A stretch of 46,924 nt of DNA. Origin: Clostridia bacterium. Its GTDB lineage: Bacteria > Bacillota > Clostridia > Oscillospirales > Acutalibacteraceae. Where the stretch lies: NCBI GenBank assembly GCA_029226955.1, contig JAQXZA010000150.1, positions 1 through 46,924 of the forward strand. The letters run 5' to 3'. The stretch's first letter is position 1. Each line of letters starts with the position of its first letter. The notes under the pieces are model-generated. The model had not been told where the DNA came from, did no database searches, and saw only the letters and a list, made by a program, of their open reading frames with translations. This document shows, in pieces, positions 19,846 to 30,205 of the stretch. The translations under genes were made by a program, and so were the position numbers.

Positions 19846-19875
19846 TTTCCTTTCTTCCTTTCATTATCTTTTTTA

Positions 19876-19916
19876 ATAAAAAATGAAGTCAATACCATAT
19901 TTCTGTGGTACTGACT
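19876..19916 (-). terminator. Terminator-like hairpin upstream of urtA
   Basis: Minus strand AGTCAGTACCA-cagaaata-TGGTATTGACT ttca TTTTTTATT. Confidence 0.7.
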
Positions 19917-19942
19917 CCATTGTCAGGCGTATTGAAACAAAA

Positions 19943-20572
19943 TTACATTTTTCCGCTGATTTTAAGGTAATTGATTATAATATCGGCACATTTTTCAATA
20001 CCGATTCTGTCGCTGTTGAGCGTCATATGATATGACGTAGGATTTGTCCAGTAATCGCCGCCGGTATAATAACGGTAGTAATCCGCACGGTATTTATCCG
20101 TCTGATAAATCATTGACGCAGCCTCGTCATCTGTAACACCGAGATATTTTTTCAGTCTTTCAACACAGGCTTTTCTCGGTGCCTCTATATAAACACTCAC
20201 GACATTATCATAATTCCGCAGAATATGATTTGAACACTTGCCGATAATTATGCAGGATTGAGATTCCGCTAATTCACAGATTATCTTTTTTTGTATATTG
20301 AACAGGTTGACGTCAGATGTAAAATCCTTGTCTGACGGTTCAACAATTTTATCCGTGTTCTTTGCCACACTGAGTTTTTTCAGCAGTTTCTTGTGACGGA
20401 GTTTTTCGTCGGAAAGTTCAAACAGACTTTCGTTTATTCCGCTGTATTCCGACGCCATAGATAAAATCTGACTCCAATAACACGGTATTCCGAGCTTTTC
20501 GGAAAGATTGAATCCAACCTCACGACCGCCACTTCCAAAGCCTCTTGCAATGGTTATAATATAATTCTTCAT
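19943..20572 (-). CDS. Cytidylate kinase-like family protein
   Basis: MKNYIITIARGFGSGGREVGFNLSEKLGIPCYW...IIIGKCSNHILRNYDNVVSVYIEAP: cytidylate kinase-like P-loop fold. Confidence 0.85.
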   Translation of the reverse strand: MKNYIITIARGFGSGGREVGFNLSEKLGIPCYWSQILSMASEYSGINESLFELSDEKLRHKKLLKKLSVAKNTDKIVEPSDKDFTSDVNLFNIQKKIICELAESQSCIIIGKCSNHILRNYDNVVSVYIEAPRKACVERLKKYLGVTDDEAASMIYQTDKYRADYYRYYTGGDYWTNPTSYHMTLNSDRIGIEKCADIIINYLKISGKM

Positions 20573-20600
20573 CGGACTTCCTCCCTTTAAGGAATTATCC

Positions 20601-20636
20601 GAAAATGAATAATTGCTTTATGAATTATTCATTTTC
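20601..20636. repeat. Perfect 14-bp inverted repeat in the leader of the cytidylate-kinase-like/urt operon
   Basis: GAAAATGAATAATT-gctttatg-AATTATTCATTTTC; contains the palindrome ATGAATTATTCAT (20620-20632). Confidence 0.85.
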
Positions 20637-20706
20637 AAGCTGATTATATTATAAATTTACTTTATATTTTTTACCACTGCAATTTACAGCTATTTTCCGT
20701 CAAAAA

Positions 20707-21465
20707 TCAGCTATTTTTGCGAAATTCCGCCGGACTCATACCAAAAGTATCCTTAAAAACCCGTGCAAAATAATCCGCTGACGAATATCCGAGCATATCG
20801 CTTATTTCATACATTTTATGCTGACCGCCTATTATAAGCATTTTGGCATATTCCATTTTTATGTCGATATATATTGTCTTGAAATTCTGACCTGTTTTTT
20901 GTTTTATGAGTTTTCCGAAATAATCCTTGCTTAGTCCGAATTTTGATGAAATATCGTCCATAGTAATATCCGTACCGATATTGTCCGAGATATATGAACA
21001 TACATTTTTAATAAGGCTGTCATCAGGATTGACACCGTACTTTTTCATAACATCAGAAATCATATTTCTGACTTCTTTGTTTTCGCTTTTTTCGTTCATA
21101 TATTTTTTCAGAGATTCAAGACTTTCATCAAGGGCATTTTCTGTCAGCGGTTTCATAACATAGTCAACCGCACCAAATTTCAAACCCTCTCTTGCATACT
21201 CAAATTCCTTGTATGAGCTTATAAGCACGACAAAAATATCCAGTTCCCTTTGTTTAATTGCTTTAAGCAAGTCAATTCCGTCCATAACAGGCATTCTTAT
21301 ATCCGTGAAAATTATATCAACGCTGTTTTTTTCAAGGAGTTCAAGTGCCTGTCTGCCGTTATTGGCTTCAAGAACTATCTCAAAGCCGTGTTTTTTCCAC
21401 GACTTCATATTACGGTAAACATAGCATATTGCCATATCGTCATCAACAATCATTACTCTGTACAT
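20707..21465 (-). CDS. Response regulator, REC + AraC-type HTH (YesN-like)
   Basis: MYRVMIVDDDMAICYVYRNMKSW...IIFTDIRMPVMDGIDLL; C-terminal MYEISDMLGYSSADYFARVFKDTFGMSPAEFRK. Confidence 0.94.
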   Translation of the reverse strand: MYRVMIVDDDMAICYVYRNMKSWKKHGFEIVLEANNGRQALELLEKNSVDIIFTDIRMPVMDGIDLLKAIKQRELDIFVVLISSYKEFEYAREGLKFGAVDYVMKPLTENALDESLESLKKYMNEKSENKEVRNMISDVMKKYGVNPDDSLIKNVCSYISDNIGTDITMDDISSKFGLSKDYFGKLIKQKTGQNFKTIYIDIKMEYAKMLIIGGQHKMYEISDMLGYSSADYFARVFKDTFGMSPAEFRKNS

Positions 21466-24176
21466 TTTTCATTCCCCCTGTTAATATATCCGATAATGCC
21501 TTTAAAATCAAAGCTGTCACACGATTTTTTCAGATTATCGAATGTTTCCCTGTCCGTCAGCATTTTTATCATATCAATATTTTCATTGAATAGCTCTATG
21601 GCGGAAACGTCATTTTTTTCGCTTAATTTTTTTATTTCCGCAAAAACCTCTTTTATATTGAAATCCGGCGGTAATGACACAATAGCTTTATCAGCCTGTT
21701 TTTCTGACTGCATATAATTTTTTATGGATTCAAGTGTTTTGTTGAATATCTCCTCAAAGTTTTTAAACTCATCATAGTTTTTGTTTCTTAACTGTTCCAT
21801 AAGTTTTTGTGACGACAACGACAATTTCTGACAGCCGATTGAACCACTTATGCCTTTAAGCGTATGTACAATATTCTCGGCAGAATTAAAATCACCTGTT
21901 GATATAAAACTCCTGATTTTTGTACAGTCGTCGCCGTTACATTCAATAAAGCCGTTAAGCACCGCATAAAATTCTTTTTGGCTTAATCCTGAATTTTCAC
22001 AGCAATATGAACTGTCAAAGAAATCTTCTTTGTTTTCGTATTCAGTTTTTACTGTCTTGGAAGTCTGATAATTTGGAAGATATTTTTGAAGAATGGAATA
22101 AAGGCGGTTCACCTTGAAAGGCTTTGTAAGATAATCTGTCATTCCTGTTTCAGCGGCTTTTTTATCAAAATCGTGTATCACATCTGCCGTTAAAGCAATT
22201 ACAGGTACGGTTTTATAATTTTCTGTCTGACGTATTTTTTTAACCGTTTCAAAACCGTCCATATCGGGCATTCTTACGTCCATAAAGATAAGTTTTATGT
22301 TCTTTTCTTTTCTCAGTATTTCAAGTGCCTCATTTCCGCTGTATGCAGTAAATACTTCAAGTCCGCAGTTTGCAAGAATTTCTTTGTGAATCTGTACATT
22401 TACCTCGTTGTCGTCAGTAACAAGAACTTTTTCGTTTTTATATGTCGGTTTTAATGTAATAGTGTTTACAGGACTTTTCGTTGATATAAAAAATTCAAGG
22501 CTGAAATAAAACACCGAACCTTTTCCGACTTGGCTTTCAACTTCAATCTTGCTTTTTCCGCCGCTGAGTGCTGACACAATCTGCTGACATATCGGCAGTC
22601 CGAGTCCTGTACCTTTGAACTCTCCTGATGATGAACCACTTTGTATGTACGGTCTGAAAACTGACTGTAACGCTTTTTCGTCCATTCCTGTGCCTGTATC
22701 ACGGACTTCAAAATAAATTGTGCATTTATCTTTATCAATACTTTTCAGCCTGATATTAACAGTTACACCGCCGTCTGATGTAAATTTCACGGCATTACTT
22801 ATAAGATTTATAAGCACCTGACGAAGTTTTAACGAGTCGCCCACAAGCATTTCGGGAAGTTCAGAATCTTTATTGAAAACAAGATAAAGATTTTTTCTGT
22901 CAGCCTGATTTTTCATTACGGAATAAACCTCAGACAGAAGTTTCGGAAAATCAAAATCAGTTTTTTCAGTTTTCATATAATGCGACTCAAACTTTGTATA
23001 ATCAAGAATATCGTTTACAACACCGAGTAAAACATCAACTGAATAATAAATTCCGTTGACATAGGAATTTTGTTTTTCGTTGAGTTCGGTCTGTAAAAGG
23101 AGTTCCGAATATCCGCTGACAGCATTAAGCGAGGTTCTCATTTCGTGGCTCATCTGTGCCATAAAAACACTTTTTGAACGGTTTGAGGTTTTCGCCCTGT
23201 TGCGTTCACGACGCATATTTTCTTCGGCTTTTCTACGCTGAAAAAGCTCTGAATGTACGGTATCAATAAGTCTGTTGAACACTATTCCGAGTTCTTTTAC
23301 TTCTTTTGCACCGTCAGGAATCATTTTTACTGCCATTTTATTTACATTCAAATCGGAAATAAATTTTGACTTATTATTATTTTTACTTCTGTATATGCTT
23401 TCAGTGTATTTTTTTATAGGATTGATATAGAGCTTATGAAATATAATAAAAATTCCGCCTATTGCAAACATAGTAAAACAGGACGAAACAACCAGTATAA
23501 TTGTTGCTGTCTGTGTACCTGATTTTGTTTTTGCAACATCATTATCAAGACGGTCATTCATTATTTTCTGAAAACTGTTTATCGCACCCGTTATATGATT
23601 TTTGTAATAATCATAATTTTCATCATACAAAATCAATATAGCCTTTTCTTTCATATCTGCTTTGTTCACGTTTTCTTTTATATCATACTGCATTACTTTG
23701 CTGACATAATTATATAATTCGCTGTCATATCTGAAATTATCTGCTGTCCAACCCTCACCCATAATCGCCAGTTTCATTGAATATGTTTCAGTCTTTATAA
23801 GCAAGTCTGAATATTTTTTAGCCTCTTTCAGAAAAGATATTTCTTCCTCCACAGGACTTTCCTTTTCAAATGTTTCTATTGCCTTGTCCCTTGTTTTCGT
23901 CACATAAATTTCATTCCAGTAATTATACAAATGTTGTATGTCGTGTGTTATGGAGAAAAGCCGAACCTCTGATGTAAGATAATCCGATGCGTCAGCAAGG
24001 TCAAGTCCTAATTGTCTGTAAGTATTTCTATCATAGTTTGCTTTTTCTTCTTCGTTGATACAGTTGTTTATATAAAATGTACTTAAAATCAGTATCAGCA
24101 CAACCAACATAAACACTGCTATTGATAAAAATGTTATATTCTTACCACTTTTTATATTATCCGTATTTATACTCAC
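21453..24176 (-). CDS. Hybrid sensor histidine kinase (TM sensor, HisKA, HATPase, REC, Hpt)
   Basis: MSHEMRTSLNAVSGYSELL; NAVKFTSDGGV; FKGTGLGLPICQQIV; LIFMDVRMPDMDGFE; Hpt NIVHTLKGISGSIG; overlaps the RR start. Confidence 0.95.
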   Translation of the reverse strand: MSINTDNIKSGKNITFLSIAVFMLVVLILILSTFYINNCINEEEKANYDRNTYRQLGLDLADASDYLTSEVRLFSITHDIQHLYNYWNEIYVTKTRDKAIETFEKESPVEEEISFLKEAKKYSDLLIKTETYSMKLAIMGEGWTADNFRYDSELYNYVSKVMQYDIKENVNKADMKEKAILILYDENYDYYKNHITGAINSFQKIMNDRLDNDVAKTKSGTQTATIILVVSSCFTMFAIGGIFIIFHKLYINPIKKYTESIYRSKNNNKSKFISDLNVNKMAVKMIPDGAKEVKELGIVFNRLIDTVHSELFQRRKAEENMRRERNRAKTSNRSKSVFMAQMSHEMRTSLNAVSGYSELLLQTELNEKQNSYVNGIYYSVDVLLGVVNDILDYTKFESHYMKTEKTDFDFPKLLSEVYSVMKNQADRKNLYLVFNKDSELPEMLVGDSLKLRQVLINLISNAVKFTSDGGVTVNIRLKSIDKDKCTIYFEVRDTGTGMDEKALQSVFRPYIQSGSSSGEFKGTGLGLPICQQIVSALSGGKSKIEVESQVGKGSVFYFSLEFFISTKSPVNTITLKPTYKNEKVLVTDDNEVNVQIHKEILANCGLEVFTAYSGNEALEILRKEKNIKLIFMDVRMPDMDGFETVKKIRQTENYKTVPVIALTADVIHDFDKKAAETGMTDYLTKPFKVNRLYSILQKYLPNYQTSKTVKTEYENKEDFFDSSYCCENSGLSQKEFYAVLNGFIECNGDDCTKIRSFISTGDFNSAENIVHTLKGISGSIGCQKLSLSSQKLMEQLRNKNYDEFKNFEEIFNKTLESIKNYMQSEKQADKAIVSLPPDFNIKEVFAEIKKLSEKNDVSAIELFNENIDMIKMLTDRETFDNLKKSCDSFDFKGIIGYINRGNEKCTE

Positions 24177-24220
24177 GGTTTTACACCTCTGATAATATTT
24201 TTCACAGATAAAACCCGAAA

Positions 24221-24247
24221 ACTGCTGACGATAAAATATCGACAGCA
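24221..24247 (-). terminator. Hairpin downstream of small membrane protein genes
   Basis: Minus strand ACTGCTG-T-CGATA-ttt-TATCG-T-CAGCAGT then TTTTcgggTTTT. Confidence 0.5.
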
Positions 24248-24309
24248 GTCCTCAGTCTTTTTTGGAGTATATTCAATGTAAAGTTATAATCAAAGATTAG
24301 AATATATTT

Positions 24310-24621
24310 CTATTTTTGGCATAACTCACGTTTTATTATATTTTTCGGGTCTTTAACAAGCAGTATAACAACCCATATTACAAGCCCGAGTATAACTGCC
24401 GACAATCCCAAATAAGCGTCGTTCATCATTTCGTCTGTTGCAGAAACAAAATATTCAGCCCCAAGTTTTGAGTATTCAAAAATAGCATCAACAAGCCACA
24501 TAAGTCCTGCACCCCAGTACATATAGCACAATACGCCGACTTTCATTTTTCGTGCCTTTTCGCTTGCATACCATACAACAGTGGAAATTACTGCGGCAAA
24601 AATTGTAATCAGCAAGGTCAT
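24310..24621 (-). CDS. Small membrane protein of unknown function
   Basis: 103 aa, three predicted hydrophobic segments by eye; overlaps the stop of the upstream small membrane protein. Confidence 0.7.
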   Translation of the reverse strand: MTLLITIFAAVISTVVWYASEKARKMKVGVLCYMYWGAGLMWLVDAIFEYSKLGAEYFVSATDEMMNDAYLGLSAVILGLVIWVVILLVKDPKNIIKRELCQK

Positions 24622-24995
24622 ACCATTCCCTCCTCTGCGTTTTCTGATATTGTTTTTCTTTTTTTCATCTGACTCATAACAATCTCAACTGCCGCCCAGA
24701 CAGCCGTCACAAGCAGTGCCATAGCCACCCCGGCAGTTGACATTTCACCAAGCATTTCCACAGCGTCGGCAGGATTTGATGCTGCAGTCAGAAAAGGAAA
24801 AAATGGTGTAACCTCTCCGTGCCATACGTGTTCAAACGCAAGCAGTGCTGAACCTCCCCACAAAAAACCTGACAGTCTGTTAAGTCTTTCAGATATTTTA
24901 GCTGATTTATTTGTTTTAAGGTTATGTGACTTCAAAGTCTTTGACGCTATTGTTGTTACTATTGCCTCGGTCATCGGTACTAAAAAACATGCCAT
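24618..24995 (-). CDS. Small membrane protein of unknown function
   Basis: MACFLVPMTEAIVTTIASKTLK...; RBS GGGAGGA before ATG 24995; upstream TTGTTT-17-TATAAA promoter-like sequence. Confidence 0.7.
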   Translation of the reverse strand: MACFLVPMTEAIVTTIASKTLKSHNLKTNKSAKISERLNRLSGFLWGGSALLAFEHVWHGEVTPFFPFLTAASNPADAVEMLGEMSTAGVAMALLVTAVWAAVEIVMSQMKKRKTISENAEEGMV

Positions 24996-25107
24996 ATTAA
25001 AATTCCTCCCTAAAATCAATTCAAGAACTTACAGCTTTATAATATCACTAATCATCGAAAACAAAAACATCAATAATCAATAAAAATACATTAAAAAACC
25101 GTTATTT

Positions 25108-25851
25108 TCAATTTTTCCAAAAATCAATTTTTTCAATAATTTTCTTTGAATAGCGAACTATTTCATCGCCGCTGTTTGCAAAAATTCTCACGCATAAACC
25201 CTTGTGTGCATTCGTAATTGCCGCCTCAACATTTTGACATTCGGGCAAAGTAAATTTATTCACACCGTAAATATACATCATTCCGATATGAGAAAAACCC
25301 TCAAAAAAGCCTATTCTGTTAAGTGCGGTTTCCTCAGGTACAAGCCGCTGATTATCGAGAAATGAAAGCACATCATCGATATAAAACGCTGTTTTTGAAC
25401 GGTAATATTTAAACTTAAATTCCTCATTCATAGCCTTGCGACCACAGGAAATTACATCAAGCATTGCAAATTTACTTTGCTTTGAAAGATGAATTTCCGT
25501 TTTACTATAAAAAATACTATCACCGAACGGAATAACAGGTGTCGGAAAATACAGGAATCTTCCTCCGTCTTTAACTGTCAGCTTAACTTTCTGAGAGGCA
25601 CCCTTATCGGAAGCCTTAAACAGTTTTGTGTATGACTGCCCTGTAAATTTCAAGGCGGATTTTTCACATACTTCTATTTCTGTATCGTAAAAATCCCCTT
25701 CAAGAATACCGGCACTTGCAGTCATCATCATAATTTCGGTATAGTTCTTGTAACAGAACGGTTTTGCAATTTTTATCGGTGCAGTAAAAAAACAATCCGA
25801 CATTAAGGTTTTGCCGTTTATATTTTCGGTTTTCAGGTATAATCTGCTCAT
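25108..25851 (-). CDS. ureD: Urease accessory protein UreD
   Basis: UreD/H-like sequence ([41 protein letters not shown]...[12 protein letters not shown]), in ure operon. Confidence 0.92.
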   Translation of the reverse strand: MSRLYLKTENINGKTLMSDCFFTAPIKIAKPFCYKNYTEIMMMTASAGILEGDFYDTEIEVCEKSALKFTGQSYTKLFKASDKGASQKVKLTVKDGGRFLYFPTPVIPFGDSIFYSKTEIHLSKQSKFAMLDVISCGRKAMNEEFKFKYYRSKTAFYIDDVLSFLDNQRLVPEETALNRIGFFEGFSHIGMMYIYGVNKFTLPECQNVEAAITNAHKGLCVRIFANSGDEIVRYSKKIIEKIDFWKN

Positions 25852-26459
25852 TTAAGGTCCTCAAACAGTACGGATTTTTTTATCCACTCTACAACTTCAT
25901 TAACACCGTCCAGCGTCATAAGGTTTGTGAATATAAAAGGTCTGTCGCCTCTCATTCTTTTTGAATCATTTTTCATAACTTCAAGGCTTGCACCAACCAT
26001 AGTCGCAAGGTCGGTTTTGTTTATTACAAGCAAATCCGAACGTGTAACACCGGGGCCGCCTTTTCTCGGAATTTTCTCGCCCTGTGCCACATCAATGACA
26101 TAAATTGATGCGTCCGCCAAATCAGGCGAAAATGTAGCCGAAAGATTATCGCCGCCACTCTCAATAAAAATAATCTGTACATCGGGAAATTTGCGTACCA
26201 TATCGTCAACGGCTTCAAGATTCATAGAACAATCCTCACGGATAGCCGTATGCGGACAGCCGCCCGTTTCAACTCCGACAATTCTTTCAGGCGGCAGTTT
26301 TGAGTTTTTTATAAGGAACTCAGCGTCCTCTTTTGTATAAATATCATTTGTAACAACACAAATACTGTATTCATCTGACATAATTCTTGTAAGACGTTCA
26401 ATCAGTGCGGTTTTACCCGAACCGACAGGGCCTCCTACTCCGATTTTTACATAAGACAT
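25848..26459 (-). CDS. ureG: Urease accessory GTPase UreG
   Basis: [23 protein letters not shown]...[15 protein letters not shown]...[22 protein letters not shown]. Confidence 0.97.
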   Translation of the reverse strand: MSYVKIGVGGPVGSGKTALIERLTRIMSDEYSICVVTNDIYTKEDAEFLIKNSKLPPERIVGVETGGCPHTAIREDCSMNLEAVDDMVRKFPDVQIIFIESGGDNLSATFSPDLADASIYVIDVAQGEKIPRKGGPGVTRSDLLVINKTDLATMVGASLEVMKNDSKRMRGDRPFIFTNLMTLDGVNEVVEWIKKSVLFEDLK

Positions 26460-26475
26460 CTTAATTCCTCCACAC

Positions 26476-27144
26476 TTATGATATATACAATCTTGAATAA
26501 AGCACCTCGTGTTCCATAGACCTCAAATCAAATCCCGCACCGCTTATGCCCAAGTCCTCAATTTCCGTTTCAAGCGACTTCTGCACTGCAAGCGGAATTT
26601 TCTCAATAGCCTGTGCAAGACACTGCTGACCGTCAAGCTGTCTTAACGGCACAAGTTTAACAGCGTGATTTACCATTGATGAAAGCATACTGTAACAGTA
26701 CATTTCAAGTCCACGTGATATTTCAACACCTGTATCAAGAATAAAAAGTCCGACTGCTATGCTGTAATTTCCCTGACATTCATTTTCTGTAATACTCCTG
26801 AAATAATCATTCAAAAAACGATATTCTCCGAGTGAATTTTCGGCTTTGAGAAATCTTGCACATAATTTCTGACTGCCGTTTCTGAGTTCATACGGTGATT
26901 TAGCCGCTGTACATATTTTATCAAGAAGTCTGAAATTTTCTCCCTGTGCGGCTTTTGCGGCAAAACCAAGGTCATTGAACGGAAGTGTATAAATAAATTC
27001 ATCAAGAAAATCTGTAAGAGTTTTTTTGTCATATACAAGATTTTTCTGAACATAGGTTTCCATACCGTTTGACATAGTAAAAGTTCCTATTGGAAACAGG
27101 GAATCAAGAGCCTGTAAGAGTTTCAAAAAGCCGTCATTGCCCAT
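26476..27144 (-). CDS. ureF: Urease accessory protein UreF
   Basis: [46 protein letters not shown]. Confidence 0.94.
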   Translation of the reverse strand: MGNDGFLKLLQALDSLFPIGTFTMSNGMETYVQKNLVYDKKTLTDFLDEFIYTLPFNDLGFAAKAAQGENFRLLDKICTAAKSPYELRNGSQKLCARFLKAENSLGEYRFLNDYFRSITENECQGNYSIAVGLFILDTGVEISRGLEMYCYSMLSSMVNHAVKLVPLRQLDGQQCLAQAIEKIPLAVQKSLETEIEDLGISGAGFDLRSMEHEVLYSRLYIS

Positions 27145-27146
27145 AA

Positions 27147-27611
27147 TCAGCCCTCTTTGTTGTCATTATGATTATGACTGTGTGTATGTGCGTGTGCCTT
27201 GCACTCAATAAACCCGACAAACTTTTCATTGACTTTTGAAACATTAAATCCCAGTCGTCTGAGATATTCAAAAGTCGGTTCATCAAACGGGCATTTTACA
27301 CTATTATCTCCGATTGCAAGCGACAAATGCCTGTTGCCGAGTTCAAAGCAAAGTCTGCCCATTTCACGCATTGTCGAAACTTCCGCAGAAATAAGGTCGC
27401 ACGGGGCAATTTCAACAACAACAATCTTTTCATTATCCTCATAAATCACATCACCGTCATTAAGCGGTTCATTGATTTTTATTCCTATTTCCTCTCCGGC
27501 AGAAGTAGTTTTTCGCAAAAGTTTTTTATCACGCTCAAACCAGTCAACAAGAACTTTATCAATTCTTTTGTCTGTATTGCCGAGTTTGCCGTATATTTTT
27601 TCGGTAATCAT
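27147..27611 (-). CDS. ureE: Urease accessory protein UreE with His-rich tail
   Basis: LCFELGNRHLSLAIGDNSVKCPFDEPTFEYLRRLGF; C-term CKAHAHTHSHNHNDNKEG. Confidence 0.94.
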   Translation of the reverse strand: MITEKIYGKLGNTDKRIDKVLVDWFERDKKLLRKTTSAGEEIGIKINEPLNDGDVIYEDNEKIVVVEIAPCDLISAEVSTMREMGRLCFELGNRHLSLAIGDNSVKCPFDEPTFEYLRRLGFNVSKVNEKFVGFIECKAHAHTHSHNHNDNKEG

Positions 27612-27632
27612 AGAATTTTCCCTCCATTCAGG

Positions 27633-29345
27633 TCAGAACAAATAATATTTTTGTGTCAGCGGCAGACTTTCAGCCGCCTCACAGCTAATTTCCTCACCGT
27701 CAACGGTAACTTTGTATGTTTCGGGGTCAACCTGAATATCGCCTGTTCTGTCGTTGAACTTCATATCCTTTTTGCCGATATTGCGGCAGTCTGAAACAGG
27801 AAGAACCATTCTCTGTAAACCGAGTCTTTCGGCAATTCCGTTTTCTGCGGCTGATTTTGAAACAAAACTTGCACAACAGCGTTTTACCGCAAGACCGTAT
27901 GCACCGAACATTTTTGTATAGACTACCGGCTGAGGTGTAGGAATTGATGCGTTTGCGTCACCCATTTTTGCGGCTATGATAAATCCGCCCTTGATAATCA
28001 TTTCGGGTTTTACACCGAACATTGACGGTTTCCACAGTACAAGGTCAGCCATTTTTCCGACCTCAACCGAACCGACATAATTCGCTATTCCGTGTGTTAT
28101 TGCCGGATTTATCGTATATTTTGAAACATATCTCTTTACACGTGTATTATCATTTCTCAGATTGTCTTCGGGAAGTATTCCACGCTGATTTTTCATTTTA
28201 AACGCTGTCTGCCACGTTCTTGTAATGACTTCGCCTACACGTCCCATAGCCTGAGAGTCCGAACTCATCATACTGAAAATTCCCATATCGTGCAGAATAT
28301 CCTCAGCGGCAATAGTTTCAGGACGTATTCTTGAATCCGCAAAGGAAATATCTTCGGGAACTCTGCTGTCAAGATGATGACAAACCATAAGCATATCAAG
28401 ATGTTCGTCAATGGTGTTCTTTGTAAATGGCATTGTCGGGTTAGTTGACGACGGTAAAACATTAGGAAAAGCCGCCGCCTTAATAATATCGGGAGCGTGT
28501 CCGCCACCTGCACCCTCTGTATGATAGGTATGTATGGTTCTTCCGCCGATAGCATTTATTGTATCCTCAACAAATCCGCCCTCGTTAAGTGTATCGGTAT
28601 GAATTGAAACCTGAACATCATATTCATCGGCAACATTAAGTGACTGATTTATAACTGACGGTGTTGCACCCCAGTCCTCGTGAATTTTCAGTCCACACGC
28701 ACCGCTTTCAATCTGTTTTGCAAGTACATCATAGTCAGCACTGTTGCCCTTTCCGAGAAAACCTAAATTCATAGGATATTCTTCGGCTGATTCAAGCATT
28801 TTTTCAATGTTGAATTTTCCGGGAGTACAGGTAGTTGCATTTGTGCCGTCAGCTGGACCTGTACCGCCGCCAATCATTGTTGTAATTCCTGAATAAAGGG
28901 CAGTTTCAATCTGAGTAGGGCTGATAAAATGAATATGTGTGTCAATTCCGCCGGCTGTAAGAATAAGTCCCTCTCCGGCAATGGCTTCTGTTCCCGCACC
29001 AAAAACAAGCGACGGTGTAACTCCGTCCATAATATCGGGATTGCCCGACTTGCCTATGCCGCATATTTTGCCGTTTTTTATGCCTATATCGGCTTTGTAA
29101 ATTCCTGTATAATCGACCACAAGCACACCTGTTATAACGGTATCGGGCGAATCCTCGTCAGCCACTGAACACGACTGTCCCATACCGTCACGCAAGGATT
29201 TTCCTCCGCCGAATTTCGCCTCATCACCGTAAACTGTATAATCCTTTTCGACCTCGATTATAAGAGATGTATCGCCAAGTCGTACCCTGTCATTGACAGT
29301 AGGTCCGTACATATCAGCATAATTCTTTTTTGACATTTTAAACAT
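27633..29345 (-). CDS. ureC: Urease subunit alpha UreC
   Basis: [64 protein letters not shown]. Start could be 29354 or 29345. Confidence 0.97.
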   Translation of the reverse strand: MFKMSKKNYADMYGPTVNDRVRLGDTSLIIEVEKDYTVYGDEAKFGGGKSLRDGMGQSCSVADEDSPDTVITGVLVVDYTGIYKADIGIKNGKICGIGKSGNPDIMDGVTPSLVFGAGTEAIAGEGLILTAGGIDTHIHFISPTQIETALYSGITTMIGGGTGPADGTNATTCTPGKFNIEKMLESAEEYPMNLGFLGKGNSADYDVLAKQIESGACGLKIHEDWGATPSVINQSLNVADEYDVQVSIHTDTLNEGGFVEDTINAIGGRTIHTYHTEGAGGGHAPDIIKAAAFPNVLPSSTNPTMPFTKNTIDEHLDMLMVCHHLDSRVPEDISFADSRIRPETIAAEDILHDMGIFSMMSSDSQAMGRVGEVITRTWQTAFKMKNQRGILPEDNLRNDNTRVKRYVSKYTINPAITHGIANYVGSVEVGKMADLVLWKPSMFGVKPEMIIKGGFIIAAKMGDANASIPTPQPVVYTKMFGAYGLAVKRCCASFVSKSAAENGIAERLGLQRMVLPVSDCRNIGKKDMKFNDRTGDIQVDPETYKVTVDGEEISCEAAESLPLTQKYYLF

Positions 29346-29350
29346 TTGAA

Positions 29351-30031
29351 TCATACCCCCTTAAATCCCAGTTTTTTTGCCTTTTCAAAAGCCTTTTCTT
29401 TTACTTCCTCATCGTCCATTTGTCCCTGAACCAAATCATTAAGACCGTAGCCTATGCGATTTCCTCCGATTTTCACAAGAGAAACACGCTTGCTTTCGCC
29501 GGGTTCAAATCGTACCGCTGTACCTGACGGGACATCAAGGTGCATACCGTAAGCAACTTTACGGTCAAATTCAAGTGCTTTATTAACCTCAAAAAAGTGA
29601 AAATGCGAACCTACCTGAACAGGTCTGTCGGCTGTATTTGTAACCGTAATTTCGACGGTTTCCTTGCCGTCATTTATAATAATGTCGCCGTCATCAATAA
29701 GGTATTCGCCCGGAACGGTTTTATTATCCGACATAATCGGTTCGTGAACGGTAACGAGTTTAGTTCCGTCAGGGAATGTAGCTTCAAGCTGAATTTCGTG
29801 TATCATCTCGGCTACACCGTCCATAACATCATCAGCGGAGAGAATTTTCTTTCCGGCACTCATCAGTTCTGTAACGGACAGTCCGTCACGAGCCATTTCC
29901 AGTAACTCTGATGTAATAAGTGCTATTGCCTCGGGATAGTTAAGTTTCAGACCTCTTGCCTTTCTCTGTTTTGCAAGTTCACCGGCATAGTGAGTCATTA
30001 AACGTTCCTGTTCTCTTGGGGTAAGGTGCAT
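29351..30031 (-). CDS. ureA: Urease gamma-beta fusion (UreAB)
   Basis: N-terminal gamma ([39 protein letters not shown]) fused to beta ([47 protein letters not shown]). Confidence 0.96.
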   Translation of the reverse strand: MHLTPREQERLMTHYAGELAKQRKARGLKLNYPEAIALITSELLEMARDGLSVTELMSAGKKILSADDVMDGVAEMIHEIQLEATFPDGTKLVTVHEPIMSDNKTVPGEYLIDDGDIIINDGKETVEITVTNTADRPVQVGSHFHFFEVNKALEFDRKVAYGMHLDVPSGTAVRFEPGESKRVSLVKIGGNRIGYGLNDLVQGQMDDEEVKEKAFEKAKKLGFKGV

Positions 30032-30059
30032 AAATATCAGCCTCCTGAAATTTCAGAAT

Positions 30060-30091
30060 AAAAAAAGACGTACCAACATTGTTGATACGCC
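30060..30091 (-). terminator. Terminator-like hairpin in the ureAB 5' leader
   Basis: Minus strand GGCGTATCAA-caatg-TTGGTACGTC TTTTTTT (G-U pairs). Confidence 0.7.
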
Positions 30092-30205
30092 TTTGTACTT
30101 GAATATGATTAAATCATTTCGATGATATTATAACATTAAATCAAAAAATATAAAAGACCTTTTAACAAAAAAATTTCGGAAATTGCAATAGGAAGATACA
30201 ATTTT

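Noticed and set aside
30060-30131. ANTAR-type dual-hairpin antiterminator in the ureAB leader
   Set aside because: The small upstream hairpin lacks the AGNAAN-type loop, and no ANTAR-domain protein is present in the window.
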